Shown here piece by piece: positions 38,470 to 48,912 of a DNA stretch of 64,000 nt. The stretch's first letter is position 1, and every line of letters starts with the position of its first letter. Both the position numbers and the translations under genes were made by a program. The notes under the pieces are model-generated. The model searched no databases. It saw only the letters and a program-made list of their open reading frames with translations, and was not told where the DNA came from. Source of the DNA: Odontesthes bonariensis (taxonomy: Eukaryota; Chordata; Actinopteri; Atheriniformes; Atherinopsidae); assembly GCF_027942865.1 (NCBI RefSeq), contig NC_134509.1:28962197-29026196 (forward strand). The letters are read 5' to 3'.

Positions 38470-39617
38470 TCAGCAGCTTTCCTCTTTCATGATCAAAATG
38501 TCCTTCTTCGTTTTACTGCGGAGAAAACATGACATGATATGGTCTTGATTTAGTTTGTCAGCTGAGACTTAGTTCAACATTGTAAGTAAACAAAGAGCAA
38601 GGCAAGACATTCTTCTGAGATAACAGGCATCAAATTTGACATATTTTTCATAGGGTGTGTGGGGGAGCTGGACATAAAGTGATAAAAGTGATGGATGTCA
38701 TTTGTGTTAAAAGACAGAGAACCTTTCATCAATAGAGGACGACATAAGCGCTTTATTCTCTATAAAAATCAAATGGGATTGTGAAGTAATGTGTGAATGC
38801 TGTGAGTGTGGAGCAGCTGTGTGTACTCACTGTCTCTCGACACAGAGAGCACACTCATTGGGGTAAGTGTTTCCATCGCTGCCACACACAGGGTCAAGAT
38901 TATAAGGGCATGCCAAAATCATCGCTGTGTAGGGACACGAGGGCTGCCAAAAATATAAAAGTTAGAATCTGATATAAAATTCTAATAGATTTTGACACGA
39001 CTTTAAAGATCAGTAAACAAGAGAGATTATCTTTCTATTTGTTGTTCTGCACACGCACGCAGCACAACACAAACATACTTTCCCATATATACCTGTGAAC
39101 ACAAAAGTTTCTAGTAATAAATCAATGTTACCTTTCTCATGGGTCCAGACTTGTCCGCGGCATCTTTAAAACAAACACTTTTTAAAATGAAGAATAAAAT
39201 AACCTCCCACCTAATACAGACTAAATATAACAGGCTTACTGAAACAAATGACATGAAAGGAGGTTGGAAATAGAAAAAGGCAACTAATGAATATAATACT
39301 ATAATATTTTAGTACAGTATCTATGAAAGCATGTCATCAAGTGTTTCGTATCTTACATTTAAAATTTAGATCATTATCATTATTATGTCTCTGTGACATG
39401 AAAATAAAAGTTTATGGTGATAAGTGTCAAAGACGTTGCACAGAAATAGTTCTAATTCTAAAAAGAAAGAGTTAAACCGTCCTTTATCATTTAAATATGA
39501 CAGAGTTCAGACCATCATACTTCAAAAAGTAGCGTGTTTCTTTTCAAAAGTATTTAAATCTTTACCTGCAATGACACAGATGAGCAGTAGTCCCAGAAAA
39601 ACAGCTTTCCCAGCCAT
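38470..39617 (-). CDS. Kazal-type serine protease inhibitor, copy A (P1 Tyr)
   Basis: Secreted SPINK-like inhibitor of 80 residues in four exons: 39617-39566 (ATG, hydrophobic signal [15 protein letters not shown]), 39163-39132 (DAADKSGPMRK), 38943-38831 (most of the Kazal domain), 38515-38470 ([14 protein letters not shown] then TGA). All phases join. The six cysteines have spacings 8-7-10-2-17; the last four spacings equal those of SPINK1, whose first spacing is 6. The Kazal core [12 protein letters not shown] is intact. The reactive loop is CPYNLDPVC, so the residue at the SPINK1 P1 position is Tyr, predicting chymotrypsin-like targets. First and most diverged of three intact tandem copies. 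I cannot name the orthologue. Confidence 0.93.
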
Positions 39618-40220
39618 GATGTTGTTGGATGAATAACTCAGAATAGCAGTGAGTGTAGCTCTGTTTTACAGGTACTTTTATTGCTTGTGGGCGTGGTATA
39701 GTGGGTTGAGCAGCTGATGAAAACAGACACACAACCCCTTGCAAACTCTAGAAATGTAGTCATCAACACACATTACTCACACAAACAAACATGATGTGAA
39801 CATATTTTTTGTTTAATCAGTAGCTGCAAACTTCCATGTGACCAGCCCACATTTGCTTTTTTTATATCCAGCACACAACCAAAGCAAAAAAAGCAAGGAT
39901 AACCAAATCAGGAGTCTTTTTTTTTTCAAAATGTATGAATCTTTTTTAATGTAAAGAGTAACTATGCACAATGGGTAACAGACACAAACAGCTTTAATAC
40001 TTAAAAATGTAAACAAATAATAATATTGAGCACAAGAAGAGAAATTCCACCTTAAAACATCCCTTCACGTCTCTTTATGTCTCTATCATCTCTGCTTTTC
40101 ACCATTTCACATAAGCCTTTGCTCTTTATTTCACGTTAGGAACTAATCTTTTACTGCTCTTTTTTATCTCAATTATGTCAGCGTTCCAGTGCAGAGATTT
40201 GTTTTACATGTTTCACTTGC

Positions 40221-40540
40221 TCAACTCCCGGCTGGGGCTTTTCTGTGTGGAGTTTGCATGTTCTCCCTGTGTATGCGTGGGTTCTCTCCGGGTACTCCGG
40301 CTTCCCCCCACTGTCCAAAAACATGCATGTTAGGTTAACTGGTGTCTCTAAAATTGTCCTTAGGAGTGAGTGTGAGCGTGTCTCTGGTTGTTTGTCTGGT
40401 TTGTCTCTGTGTGGCCCTGTGATGGACTGGTGACCTGTCCAGGGTGTACCCTGCCTCTCACAAGATGATCGCTGGGATAGGCTCCAGCCCCCCCTCGACC
40501 CGACCGACGGATTCAGCGGGTATAGAAAATGGATGGATGG
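40221..40540 (+). mobile_element. 5'-truncated GGATG-tailed SINE, breakpoint at its tail
   Basis: Inserted after TTTCACTTGC upstream of copy A, at exactly the same site as the SINE at 55528-55848 upstream of copy B. It starts TCAACTCCCGGCTGGGGC and ends in GATGGATGGAT. Instead of the expected second TTTCACTTGC, the tail runs directly into CCCTGAGTTGCACTTATCC, which belongs to the 3' flank of a SPINK unit. A recombination breakpoint therefore sits here. Confidence 0.85.
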
Positions 40541-40727
40541 ATCCCTGAGTTGCACTTATCCACAAATATCTGCTTTATGTCAATTTTGAGCGTCAGTGAG
40601 ATGGCAGTGTTTTTTCTGGCTTGTGTTAGTCAAGATTACACAATGGCAAGTAATGCTTTTAAAATCAGTTAATTGGACATTAAATCCACCCTTCAGTTTT
40701 GAGAGAAAGGTGAACCAGATGTCCACT

Positions 40728-41229
40728 TTGCAAGGCAAGGCAAGGCAAGGCAAGGCAAGGCAAGGCAAGGCAAGGCAAGGCAAGGCAAGGCAAGGCAAGG
40801 CAAGGCAAGGCAAGGCAAGGCAAGGCAAGGCAAGGCAAGGCAAGGCAAGGCAAGGCAAGGCAAGGCAAGGCATCTTTATTTATATAGCGTATTTCATACC
40901 ACAGGCAACTCAATGTGCTTTACATAAAGACAAGGCATTTAAAATAACAGAAAAACAAGCAATTTATAGAGAATAAAAAATTAGAATAAAACTTAAAACA
41001 CAGTTAAAAGCAATCAAAGAAGAGGGGAAAAAGAAAAATATAAACTCAACCATAAGCACAGTGAGAGAGAAATGTTTTTAACCTGGATTTAAAAGTGCTT
41101 ACAGTTGGGGCTGATTTCAGTTCTGTTGGTAGTTTGTTCCAGTTGTGTTCAGCATAACAGTTAAAAGCTGCTTCACCGTGTCTAGTTTGAACTCTGGGCT
41201 CCATTATCTGACCTGAGTCAGTAGATTCC
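40728..41229 (-). mobile_element. 5'-truncated L2 LINE with expanded (CCTTG)n tail
   Basis: Interrupts the 3' flank of the broken SPINK copy: CAGATGTCCACTTT on the left and CCAGCTGGACAACTTG on the right are contiguous near 38210 and 56740. The left end is the tandem pentamer (listed separately), then TTTATTTATATAGCG and CAATGTGCTTTACATAAA. The body matches the end of the L2 ORF at 41.9 kb (AGCTGCTTCACCGTGTCTAG). Confidence 0.85.
40732..40872. repeat. (CAAGG)n pentanucleotide array
   Basis: About 28 uninterrupted CAAGG copies, the 3' tail of the flanking minus-strand L2. The L2 at 41689 carries the same motif only three or four times, so this tail has expanded. The repetitive frames translated from it (Leu-Ala-Leu-Pro-Cys repeats) are artefacts. 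Confidence 0.97.
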
Positions 41230-41474
41230 AGCTGGACAACTTGTCTTCATGAGTAATCTTGCTGAGTTCATTTCCCAGTACAGATAGGAGAGAGAGATCC
41301 AGCTAACTATATTAGCTTATTAAACCACACTTTTAAAGATTGATCACAAACACACTGATGATTGAACTTTTTGATTTTTTTTTTTTAATTTGGAGCAGGT
41401 GATGTCATTCTTTGAGATCATTTTTGACTTGATCATGATTAACCTCTTTGCGATGACGTCACCAGCCATGCGCG

Positions 41475-41520
41475 TCAGCAACTTTCCTCTTTCATGATCA
41501 AAATGTCCTTCTTCGTATTT
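41475..41520 (-). pseudogene. Orphan fourth exon of a broken SPINK copy (copy D)
   Basis: The last Kazal exon is preserved (acceptor CTGCGGAG on plus, coding [17 protein letters not shown]), with one Lys-to-Asn change relative to copies A-C. Its 3' flank starts abruptly at about 40541 and its upstream intron is cut at 41604 by the transposon nest. The intron resumes for about 35 bases at 52528. Exons 1-3 are absent. Confidence 0.88.
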
Positions 41521-41688
41521 CTGCGGAGATAATCATGACATGACATGGTCTTGCTTTAGTTTGTCAGCTGAGACTTAGTTCAACTTTGTGTCATTGTACG
41601 TAAATGTGATGCTCATGGAATGTGAGCATCACATTTATATTATTTCTGTGAAAGAAATATGTTAAAATAAGCCAGAATGGTCAATTAA

Positions 41689-44039
41689 TAGGCAAAGCAA
41701 GGCAAGGCAATTTTATTTATAGAGCACAATTCATACACAGGGCAATTCAAAATGCTTTACAGCTACACAAAATCACAAGAAGGCAATAAAACCATTAAAA
41801 AGGAATAAAAAAAACTAAAAGAAAGAAATTAAAAAAGAAAGAAATTTAAGACCCATTAAAATAATCATTAATTAATTAAAAAGTGAAGAGTGCAGATAAA
41901 ATACTTTCAGGTGTCATATGCACAGCTAAATAGAACTGTTTTCAGCCTGGATTTAAACATTGTCAGAGTTGAGGCCTGTCTGACATCTTCTGGAAGACTG
42001 TTCCAGATTTTAGGGGCATAAAACTGAAACGCAGCCTCACCTTGTTTAGTCCTGACTCTGGGCACCAGCAGGAGACCCCTCCCTGAGGTTCTCAGAGCCC
42101 GAGTTGGTTCATATGGCTCTAACATGTCAGAGATGTACTTTGGCGCTTGACCGTGAAGAGACTTGTACACAAGCAGAGCTGTTTTAAAGTCTATTCTCTG
42201 AGCGACAGGAAGCCAGTGCAGAGACCTGAGCACTGGACTAATATGGTCGTATTTCCTGGTTCTAGTCAGGACTCGAGCAGCAGCGTTCTGGATGTACTGC
42301 AGCTGTCTTACAGCCCGTTTAGAGAGCCCAGTGAGCAGGCCGTTACAGTAGTCTAACCTGCTGGAGACAAACGCATGGATCAGTCTCTCTAAGTCTGGTT
42401 TAGACACTATTCCTTTGATTCTGGCAATGTTTTTTAGATGGTAAAAAGCTGCTGATGTTACAGATTTAATGTGGCTGTTAAAGTTCAGGTCTGAGTCCAA
42501 TATTACCCCGAGATTTCTAACTTGATAGTTAGGGTTTAGAGAGAGAGTCTCAAGGTGACTGATAACACTTTCTCTTTGTTTCTGTGGGCCACAGACAATG
42601 ATTTCAGTTTTGTCTGAGTTTAGCTGGAGGAAATTGTTTTGCATCCACACACTGATCTGTTCGATGCAGCGACACAATGTATCTACAGGCCCGTGTTCTC
42701 CTGCCGTCAGTGACACGTAGATCTGAGTGTCATCTGCATAATTGTGGTAGGACACATTATAGCTGCGTATTAGCTGGCCTAGTGGAAGCATGTACAGATT
42801 GAACAATACGGGTCCCAGGATTGACCCCTGGGGAACCCCACAGATCATAGCCATTTGGTCTGAGACACAGTTACCAATTTCAACAAAATATTTCCTGTCC
42901 TGGAGATAGGACTTGAACCAGTTTAAAGCACGACCAGAGATTCCCACCCAGTCTTCTAACCTCTGTAATAAGATCACATGGTCAAAGGCAGCACTCAGGT
43001 CCAGCAGAACTAAGACTGTGACTCTACTTGCATCTGTGTTCAGGCGGATGTCATTTGTCACCTTGATCAGAGCTGTCTCAGTGCTGTGGTGGGGCCTAAA
43101 GCCTGATTGGAAAGTATCAAAAGCATTGTTAGACAGGAGAAAGTCACTAAGCTGTTGGTATACAACTTTTTCTAGGACTTTGCCTAAGAATGGCAGGTTT
43201 GATATGGGCGGGTAGTTGTTCAGTACTGTGGCATCAAGATTGCTCTTCTTTAGAAGAGGCTTAATGACAGCGGTTTTTAAGGCCTTTGGAAATGTTCCAG
43301 TCTGGAGTGAGATGTTGACTAGATGAGCAAGTTGTGGTAACAAACTGCTCAGCACAGACTTTAGGAATCTAGTGGGCAACTCATCAAGGCAGCACGTTGA
43401 TGAACTCAGACTGCAGATGGTCTCTTCGACTGTTTTGTCAGTAACAGGTGTGAAATGTGTCAGCTCTAGGTGTCTAGCTGGCTGCAGAGTAGTTATTTGT
43501 GTTGCGGAAATTATTGCATTTTTAATGCCTTGAACTTTGTCATTAAAGAATATTGCAAACTCATTACACTTAGATGTAGAAATGAGTTCTAAAGGCAGTG
43601 AAACTGGAGGGTTTGTTAATCTGTTTACTGTAGCAAACAGGACACGAGAGTTGTTACTGCAGTTTTTGATGATTTCAGAAAAATAACTCTCCCTTGTTCT
43701 ACGCAAAGTCTGGTTGAACACACATAGCTTTTCTTTGTAAGTCTCATAATGAACCTGGAGCTTTGACTTGCGCCATTTCCGTTCGGCTCTCCGGCACTCC
43801 CTTTTCTGTGCCCTGACCGACTCTTCTTTCCTCCATGGCGCCCTTTGCCTACTTTTAACCATTCTAACCTTGACAGGAGCAATGGTATCCAAAACATTTA
43901 AGAGACTTGATGTGTAAGAGTTCAACAGATCATCAACATCAGAACACAGGGTGTTCTCAAACCTAATCATTTCCATAAACTGTGTCCCTGTTCTGTCATT
44001 TATGAGTCTTCCCCGAACAACTGCATCTTGGTAAGAGCG
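41689..44039 (-). mobile_element. 5'-truncated L2-clade LINE
   Basis: A 2.35-kb element. Its plus-strand left end is short GCAAGG repeats then TTTTATTTATAGAGCAC and CAATTCAAAATGCTTTAC (3' end of the LINE). CAATTAA occurs on both sides (41682-41688, 44040-44046), a plausible target duplication. The right end cuts off the endonuclease portion of the ORF. It lies inside the composite nest. Confidence 0.85.
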
Positions 44040-44042
44040 CAA
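41907..44042 (-). CDS. L2 LINE reverse transcriptase, 711-codon open frame
   Basis: Non-LTR retrotransposon ORF2, lacking the N-terminal endonuclease but with an unbroken reverse transcriptase. Motifs in order: SGFRPHHSTETALIKVTNDI (finger), VLVLLDLSAAFDH (motif A, catalytic Asp), CGVPQGSILGPVLFNLYM (motif B), HNYADDTQIYVS (motif C), LQLNSDKTEIIVCG (motif D), and the C-terminal SLHWLPVAQRIDFKTALLVYK. Compared with relatives, which usually read AAFDTVDH, three residues after the motif-A Asp seem missing (AAFDH). The frame runs through the element edge at 44042, so the annotated Met is not a native start. The lack of stops implies a young insertion. Confidence 0.85.
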   Translation of the reverse strand: MRSYQDAVVRGRLINDRTGTQFMEMIRFENTLCSDVDDLLNSYTSSLLNVLDTIAPVKVRMVKSRQRAPWRKEESVRAQKRECRRAERKWRKSKLQVHYETYKEKLCVFNQTLRRTRESYFSEIIKNCSNNSRVLFATVNRLTNPPVSLPLELISTSKCNEFAIFFNDKVQGIKNAIISATQITTLQPARHLELTHFTPVTDKTVEETICSLSSSTCCLDELPTRFLKSVLSSLLPQLAHLVNISLQTGTFPKALKTAVIKPLLKKSNLDATVLNNYPPISNLPFLGKVLEKVVYQQLSDFLLSNNAFDTFQSGFRPHHSTETALIKVTNDIRLNTDASRVTVLVLLDLSAAFDHVILLQRLEDWVGISGRALNWFKSYLQDRKYFVEIGNCVSDQMAMICGVPQGSILGPVLFNLYMLPLGQLIRSYNVSYHNYADDTQIYVSLTAGEHGPVDTLCRCIEQISVWMQNNFLQLNSDKTEIIVCGPQKQRESVISHLETLSLNPNYQVRNLGVILDSDLNFNSHIKSVTSAAFYHLKNIARIKGIVSKPDLERLIHAFVSSRLDYCNGLLTGLSKRAVRQLQYIQNAAARVLTRTRKYDHISPVLRSLHWLPVAQRIDFKTALLVYKSLHGQAPKYISDMLEPYEPTRALRTSGRGLLLVPRVRTKQGEAAFQFYAPKIWNSLPEDVRQASTLTMFKSRLKTVLFSCAYDT

Positions 44043-44204
44043 TTAAAAAGCTTCTCAGTGTCACCAGTAGGGGGCAGTGTGGGCAGTTGCTTCTCCGCAA
44101 CTCTTGTTTACTTCCTCATTCTATCGAGCAAAGCTACACTGAACAGAAGCAAACGGCCGCCTGTCTCATTCTTTCTCCTGTTTTACAGGTTGATGGTGTT
44201 TTAA

Positions 44205-45881
44205 AGGTCCTATGGCATGAAATTTTCATTTTTTAAGGTTGTTTAACATTAATATGAGATTCCCTAGCCTGCCTGCGGTCCCCCAGTGGCTAAAAATGAC
44301 TATAGACCTAAACCATGCACTGGAAATTATTCTCCGCCTTTGGAAATGTGACCATGCAGATGGCCTGATCGGGAAAGCTGCCTGTTATGACGTGGCACCT
44401 GTTATGACGTGGAGGTTGTTTCCACCCAGAGCCAATAAACTGCCTTTCCCCGCCCACAGCTCTTTGGCCAGCTCATTGCTCTGTACGTAAAAAATCTGTT
44501 TAGAGCTCCTGCATCAGAACCTCTAAAGAGCCAGTGGACAGATTTTGTTTTTTTCTGGGAAAGTGACGACAGAACCGAAGAGATTTGTGTATGTGTGCGC
44601 CAAATATTTCACAGACGAATGTTTCCAGAACTTGGGCTTATACCGAGCCCAAGGGAGAGCCCAGACACCCTGCGGAGGAAACTCATTTCAGCCGCTTGTA
44701 TTCGCGATCTCATTCTCTCTGTCACTACCCACAGCTCGTGACCATAGGTGAGGGTTGGAACATAGATTGACCGGTAAATGAGAGCTTCGCCTTATGGCTC
44801 AGCTCATTTTTCACCACAACGCGCCGATGCTGAGACCACTGCAGACACCGCACCGATCCGCCTGTCAATCTCCTGCTCCATTCGCCCCCTTACTTGGGGA
44901 AGGATCTCATTCCAGAGTAAGTAATTTAACGCTCTATTATTGTGTTGCTTTCCTGTATGTACAGTATAGTTACATAGCTTGTTACCACAGGAAAGGGTTT
45001 GTATCGTTAGCAGCTAACGTTAGCTAACGGTTAGCTATGCAGCTAATAGCATCTGCACGCTCTTATCTCTGTCAACTGGGCTGTTTGAGGTGTTTGCATG
45101 TCCATGAGATGGTTAGCTCGCTCATTTTAGACCAAAACCCCTACTTCAAGCTTCCTGAAGAAGAATGAATCCGCAAATTCAGTGCATTTCATCAGGATAA
45201 TGATTAATTCATGGTTCCAGTCAAAACGGTCAGTCTGTCTGTGTCGTTAGCTCTGCAGCTAATAGCTCGGTCACTGTCGCTAATGTAACGGTAAATAGCA
45301 TGAGGTATGCGAGTGGACACCTCATTTACTGTAACACGAGTGTTGTGTACTTATTAGTTGTTTTGATAGCCTTCCTGCTGTTGGTGTTATGGCGCGCACG
45401 ATATCTGCCTTTCCCCTGATTGAAATGACTCACGCTACGTGCATCTTTGCAAAACAGAGCAATCAGCTGAGAATGTCAAAATTCTCACTCCTGCTTTCCC
45501 CTTCACGCACCCCTTTTTTTGCTGTGTCTTGTGTAGCACTTGCTTGATGTTTGACTGTGTTAGGAGAGTTGTTCAGTAACTAGTTCGTCATATTGTCAAA
45601 GTAAGCTCATATCAACAGGTTTCGCTAGTTTTACGGCATAGGGCTGCCGTACCATCTACGTGCCATAGCGATTCACAAAACATTTGCGCAAGGTACCACG
45701 GGCGTAAGTAAGGCCACACCCCCACTAAACAGCTCAATCTGGGGATCCTAAGGAAAGTTCATTTTTGGGACTGGCTGTAATTCAGAATTTTGGGGAAAAA
45801 AACTCAGATACAGTATTAGGGGACCACTAAAGCCTATAAAAATATATAAAAGCCTCCATTTATTTTCATGCCATAGGAACT
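44205..45881. mobile_element. TTAA-flanked non-autonomous DNA transposon with Rex3 inside
   Basis: Inverted ends AGGTCCTATGGCATGAAA and TTTTCATGCCATAGGAACT are bounded by TTAA at 44201-44204 and 45882-45885. The body includes TCAGATACAGTATTAGGGGA and CCTAGCCTGCCTGCGGTCCC, which I recognise as a common teleost repeat. No transposase. A Rex3 piece occupies about 44651-44918. Assignment to piggyBac rests on the TTAA only. Confidence 0.7.
44651..44918 (-). mobile_element. Rex3 (RTE) fragment
   Basis: The block AAGGGAGAGCCCAGACACCC continuing to GATCTCATTC is near-identical to 46515-46580 in the larger Rex3. It extends further (GTGACCATAGGTGAGGGTTGG) into a part deleted from that copy. Dead internal fragment. 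Confidence 0.75.
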
Positions 45882-46087
45882 TTAAAACTTATATAACTAC
45901 CCACATTTGTGTTATACATCTAAATATGATGTTAGATCGATTTCTTAAGGGTACTGGCAATGTTTGGATATTTTTCTGAGCAAGTGGCAAAGCATATTGT
46001 TCTATGTGTGATCCAAGATGGCGCCATGGTAAACTTCTTTTTCTGTTGTGACCAAACCAGGTCGTAGTTTCTGGCTCCAGCACATTT

Positions 46088-46185
46088 CCATCCATCCATC
46101 CATCCATCCATCCATCCATCCATCCATCCATCCATCCATCCATCCATCCATCCATCCATCCATCCATCCATCCATCCATCCATCA
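46088..46185. repeat. (CATC)n tetranucleotide array, Rex3 3' tail
   Basis: About 24 copies of CATC (GATG on the element's own strand) form the 3' tail of the minus-strand Rex3. The repetitive WMDG and HPSI reading frames here are artefacts of the array. Confidence 0.97.
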
Positions 46186-46597
46186 TCTTCCGCTTCTCCG
46201 GGGGTCGGGTCGCGGGGGCAGCAGCTTAAGCAGAGAAACCCAGACATCCCTGTCCCCGGCCACTTCCTCCAGCTCTTCTGGGGGGACCCCGAGGCGTTCC
46301 CAGGCCAGCCGAGAAACATAGTCTCTCCAACGTGTCCTGGGTCTTCCCCGGGGCCTCCTCCCAGTGGGACGGGCCCGGAACACCTCACCAGGGAGGCGTC
46401 CAGGAGGCATCCTAACCAGATGCCCGAGCCACCTCATCTGACTCCTCTCGATGCGGAGGAGCAGCGGTTCTACTCCGAGCCCCTACCGGATGACCGAGCT
46501 TCTCACCCTATCTCTAAGGGAGAGCCCAGACACCCTGCGGAGGAAACTCATTTCGGCCGCTTGTATTCGCGATCTCATTCTTTCGGTCACTACCCAC

Positions 46598-47798
46598 TAG
46601 GGCTGACGGCAAATAATCGATTGGTCGTTGGTCGACCAAAAAAATTACCAGTCGACCAAATTCCATTGGTTGATTAGTCGCAGGAAAAAAAAAAAAGCCG
46701 CGTCTCGTCAAAGGGCTCCCGGGACTTTTAATTTGAAGGGCTTGACAAAGGAAGACGTCAAACAAATCAAAACGGTAATTTCGTGTCACAAGGACAGAAC
46801 GATCAGTTAGCGCGTAACCCGTCCTGGGGTAACGTCCAAGAAGTTCGTTGCGCAGGGCACACTTTGCAGCGGTGCATCAATGCGGCTCTTAAAAAAGATC
46901 CCATTTGCCTTGTCATAGCAGCTGCCAGACGTCTTTTTGGACATTTTAAGAAAAGTGCCAAGGGCCTTGGCCTTGGCCCAAGGCTACAGCGGCTCTCACT
47001 GAAAAACAAATACAACAGAACGTTGTTGAACACAAACTCATCCAGGATGTCTCCACGAGATGGAACTCCACTGCATGTTGGAGCGCCTTCTGGAACAGAG
47101 GTGGCCGGTCACCGCTGTACTTTCTGACCCCGTTACCACACACAGATCACGGCCGCGCTGTCATCCTCGCGCAGCAACAGGTTTATTTATTTTATTTTGG
47201 TGACGTCTTTTCATGTTTATGAGCATGGGCAGCGTGGCAGAGAGATGCATTAACATCTTGTGAAAGTAACTCGGTAAGTGTGACCATCGGCTTCAGCACC
47301 GACACTGTCTGTTATCCTCCATTGGACCGTGGTGAGATCCAAATCGCGGTCAGAATGTTCAAAGTCCGTCTGTCTTTCTGATTATTTTTTGTGACACATT
47401 CAGAATGTCAAAATCTGAAATAATTTGCCCGTGTAAAGAGAGGGCAGACTTGAAGCACCCGGCTTGTGCGCTTGTAAAATTCTGCTTGTCAGCCAATGGT
47501 CACTAACGTCGGGTTTTTTCTCACTCTCCGACAGAGAAGAACTGAGCAGTCAATTGATTTTTGTGTAGGCTATAGGCCTAGTGTTTAGACGAACCAGGAA
47601 ACATTTTGGTAAATGCGCATAGATGCGGCAGCCGGGCATTAAAGGTAAATGTTGTTGTTTAAAAAAAAAAAAATCAAATTTTTTTTTATTTATTTATTTA
47701 TTTATTTTTTTTGGGGGGGGGGGGTCGATTAGTCGATTAATCGGAGTAAATGACGACCACTGGTCGATCAACAAAATCCTTGGTCGTGGACAGCCCTA
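46598..47798 (+). mobile_element. hAT transposon relic nested in Rex3
   Basis: Ends TAGGGCTGACGG and GGACAGCCCTA, with an exact 8-bp duplication CTACCCAC (46590-46597, 47799-47806) of Rex3 sequence. Plus-strand frames keep broken pieces of a ZBED-type hAT transposase: AGHTLQRCINAALKKDP near 46857 and a shifted MLERLLEQRWPVTAVLSDP near 47075. Subterminal motifs repeat GTCGACCA and GATTAGTCGA. 1,201 bp, inactive. Confidence 0.88.
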
Positions 47799-48390
47799 CT
47801 ACCCACAGATTTGGAGGTGCTGATTCTCATCCCAGCCGCTTCACACTCAGCTGCAAACCACTCCAGTGAGAGCTGAAGGTCACGGCCCGACGACGCCAAC
47901 AGAACCACATCGTCCGCAAAGAGCAGAGACCCGATTCTGAGGTCGCCAAAACGGACCCCCTCAACGCCTTGGCTGCACCTAGAAATTCTGTCCATAAAAA
48001 TTATGAACAGAATCGGTGACAAAGGGCAGCCCTGACGGAGTCCAACCCTCACAGGAAACATGTCCGACTTACTGCCGACAATGCGGACCAAACTCTGACA
48101 CCGTTCATACAGAGACCGAACAGCCCATATCAAGGGGTCCGGCACTCCATACTCCCGGAGCACTCCCCACAAGAGTCCCCGAGGGACACGGTCGAACGCC
48201 TTCTCCAAGTCCACAAAACACATGTAGACCGGGTATAGAGCTGGTCTACTGTTCCACGGCCAGGACGAAAACCACACTGCACCTCCTGAATCCGAGATTC
48301 GATTATCCAGCGGATCCTCCTCTCCAGTACCCCCGAATAGACCTTACCAGGGAGGCTGAGGAGTGTGATCCCCCTATGGTTGGAACACAC

Positions 48391-48912
48391 TGTTATAAAT
48401 TGGCTTTATTCTTAGACTTTATGTATTCATATTCTGTAGTTCTCTAGATGATCTATTTTCCTAGTTTGTACGGTACACTCTGCTCATACAACGCAAATGT
48501 ATGTCCAACACTTTAAGATGACGTAGCGGGATAAAATAACTGGGTCAGATAAAGCGTCTCTTAGGACAGATAGGTCTGGTGCAGTAGATACACGCCTGAA
48601 ACAACACTCACACACACACATCGCTTATCACATCCAAAGAACATGACGAAGACGGTGGATGGCCTGCTCACAGCATGAGTAAATATTCAATGATGCGTCA
48701 TCAAATGTAGGTACAACCTCTGAGATAAGGGTGAACATAAATATGAAATGTTTCCAGATCTCGGGGCTTGGCGAGACGGATTTCATGCGAGAACTCTGTC
48801 TCTCCAAGTCCAGTGCTGATACTTGACCTGTGACCTCCAATAAATACTTTGTTTAACTTAAGACTGCTCCAACTGGTTCTTGGGCTTCCAATATAAAGAA
48901 CCGGATCTAACA
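48391..48912 (+). mobile_element. Solo LTR nested in Rex3
   Basis: A 522-bp segment beginning TGTTATAAATTGG and ending CGGATCTAACA interrupts the Rex3 sequence, which would otherwise read GGAACACACCCTCCGG. A poly(A) signal AATAAA lies near 48840, in the right place for an LTR on the plus strand. Flanking tetramers are ACAC and GCAC, a 3/4 match that may be a decayed target duplication. No internal retroelement genes are present, so this is a recombined solo LTR. Family unknown. Confidence 0.7.

Noticed and set aside
40732-40872. Regular short repeats considered as a CRISPR-like array
   Set aside because: No spacers; a pure pentamer microsatellite in a vertebrate genome.
40580-40976. Open frames of Leu-Ala-Leu-Pro and Gly-Lys-Ala-Arg repeats
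   Set aside because: They are translations of the (CAAGG)n array in all frames, not protein genes.
41605-41689. TGTGATGCTC...GAGCATCACA considered as a terminator hairpin
   Set aside because: The 11-bp inverted repeat is at the left end of the composite insertion and has no gene ending on it.
42147-43215. Plus-strand ORFs inside the L2 element
   Set aside because: Antisense shadows of the reverse transcriptase frame.
45889-46677. Open frames of Met-Asp-Gly-Trp and His-Pro-Ser-Ile repeats, including a 209-residue plus-strand ORF
   Set aside because: Translation of the (CATC)n Rex3 tail and antisense of the Rex3 3' region.
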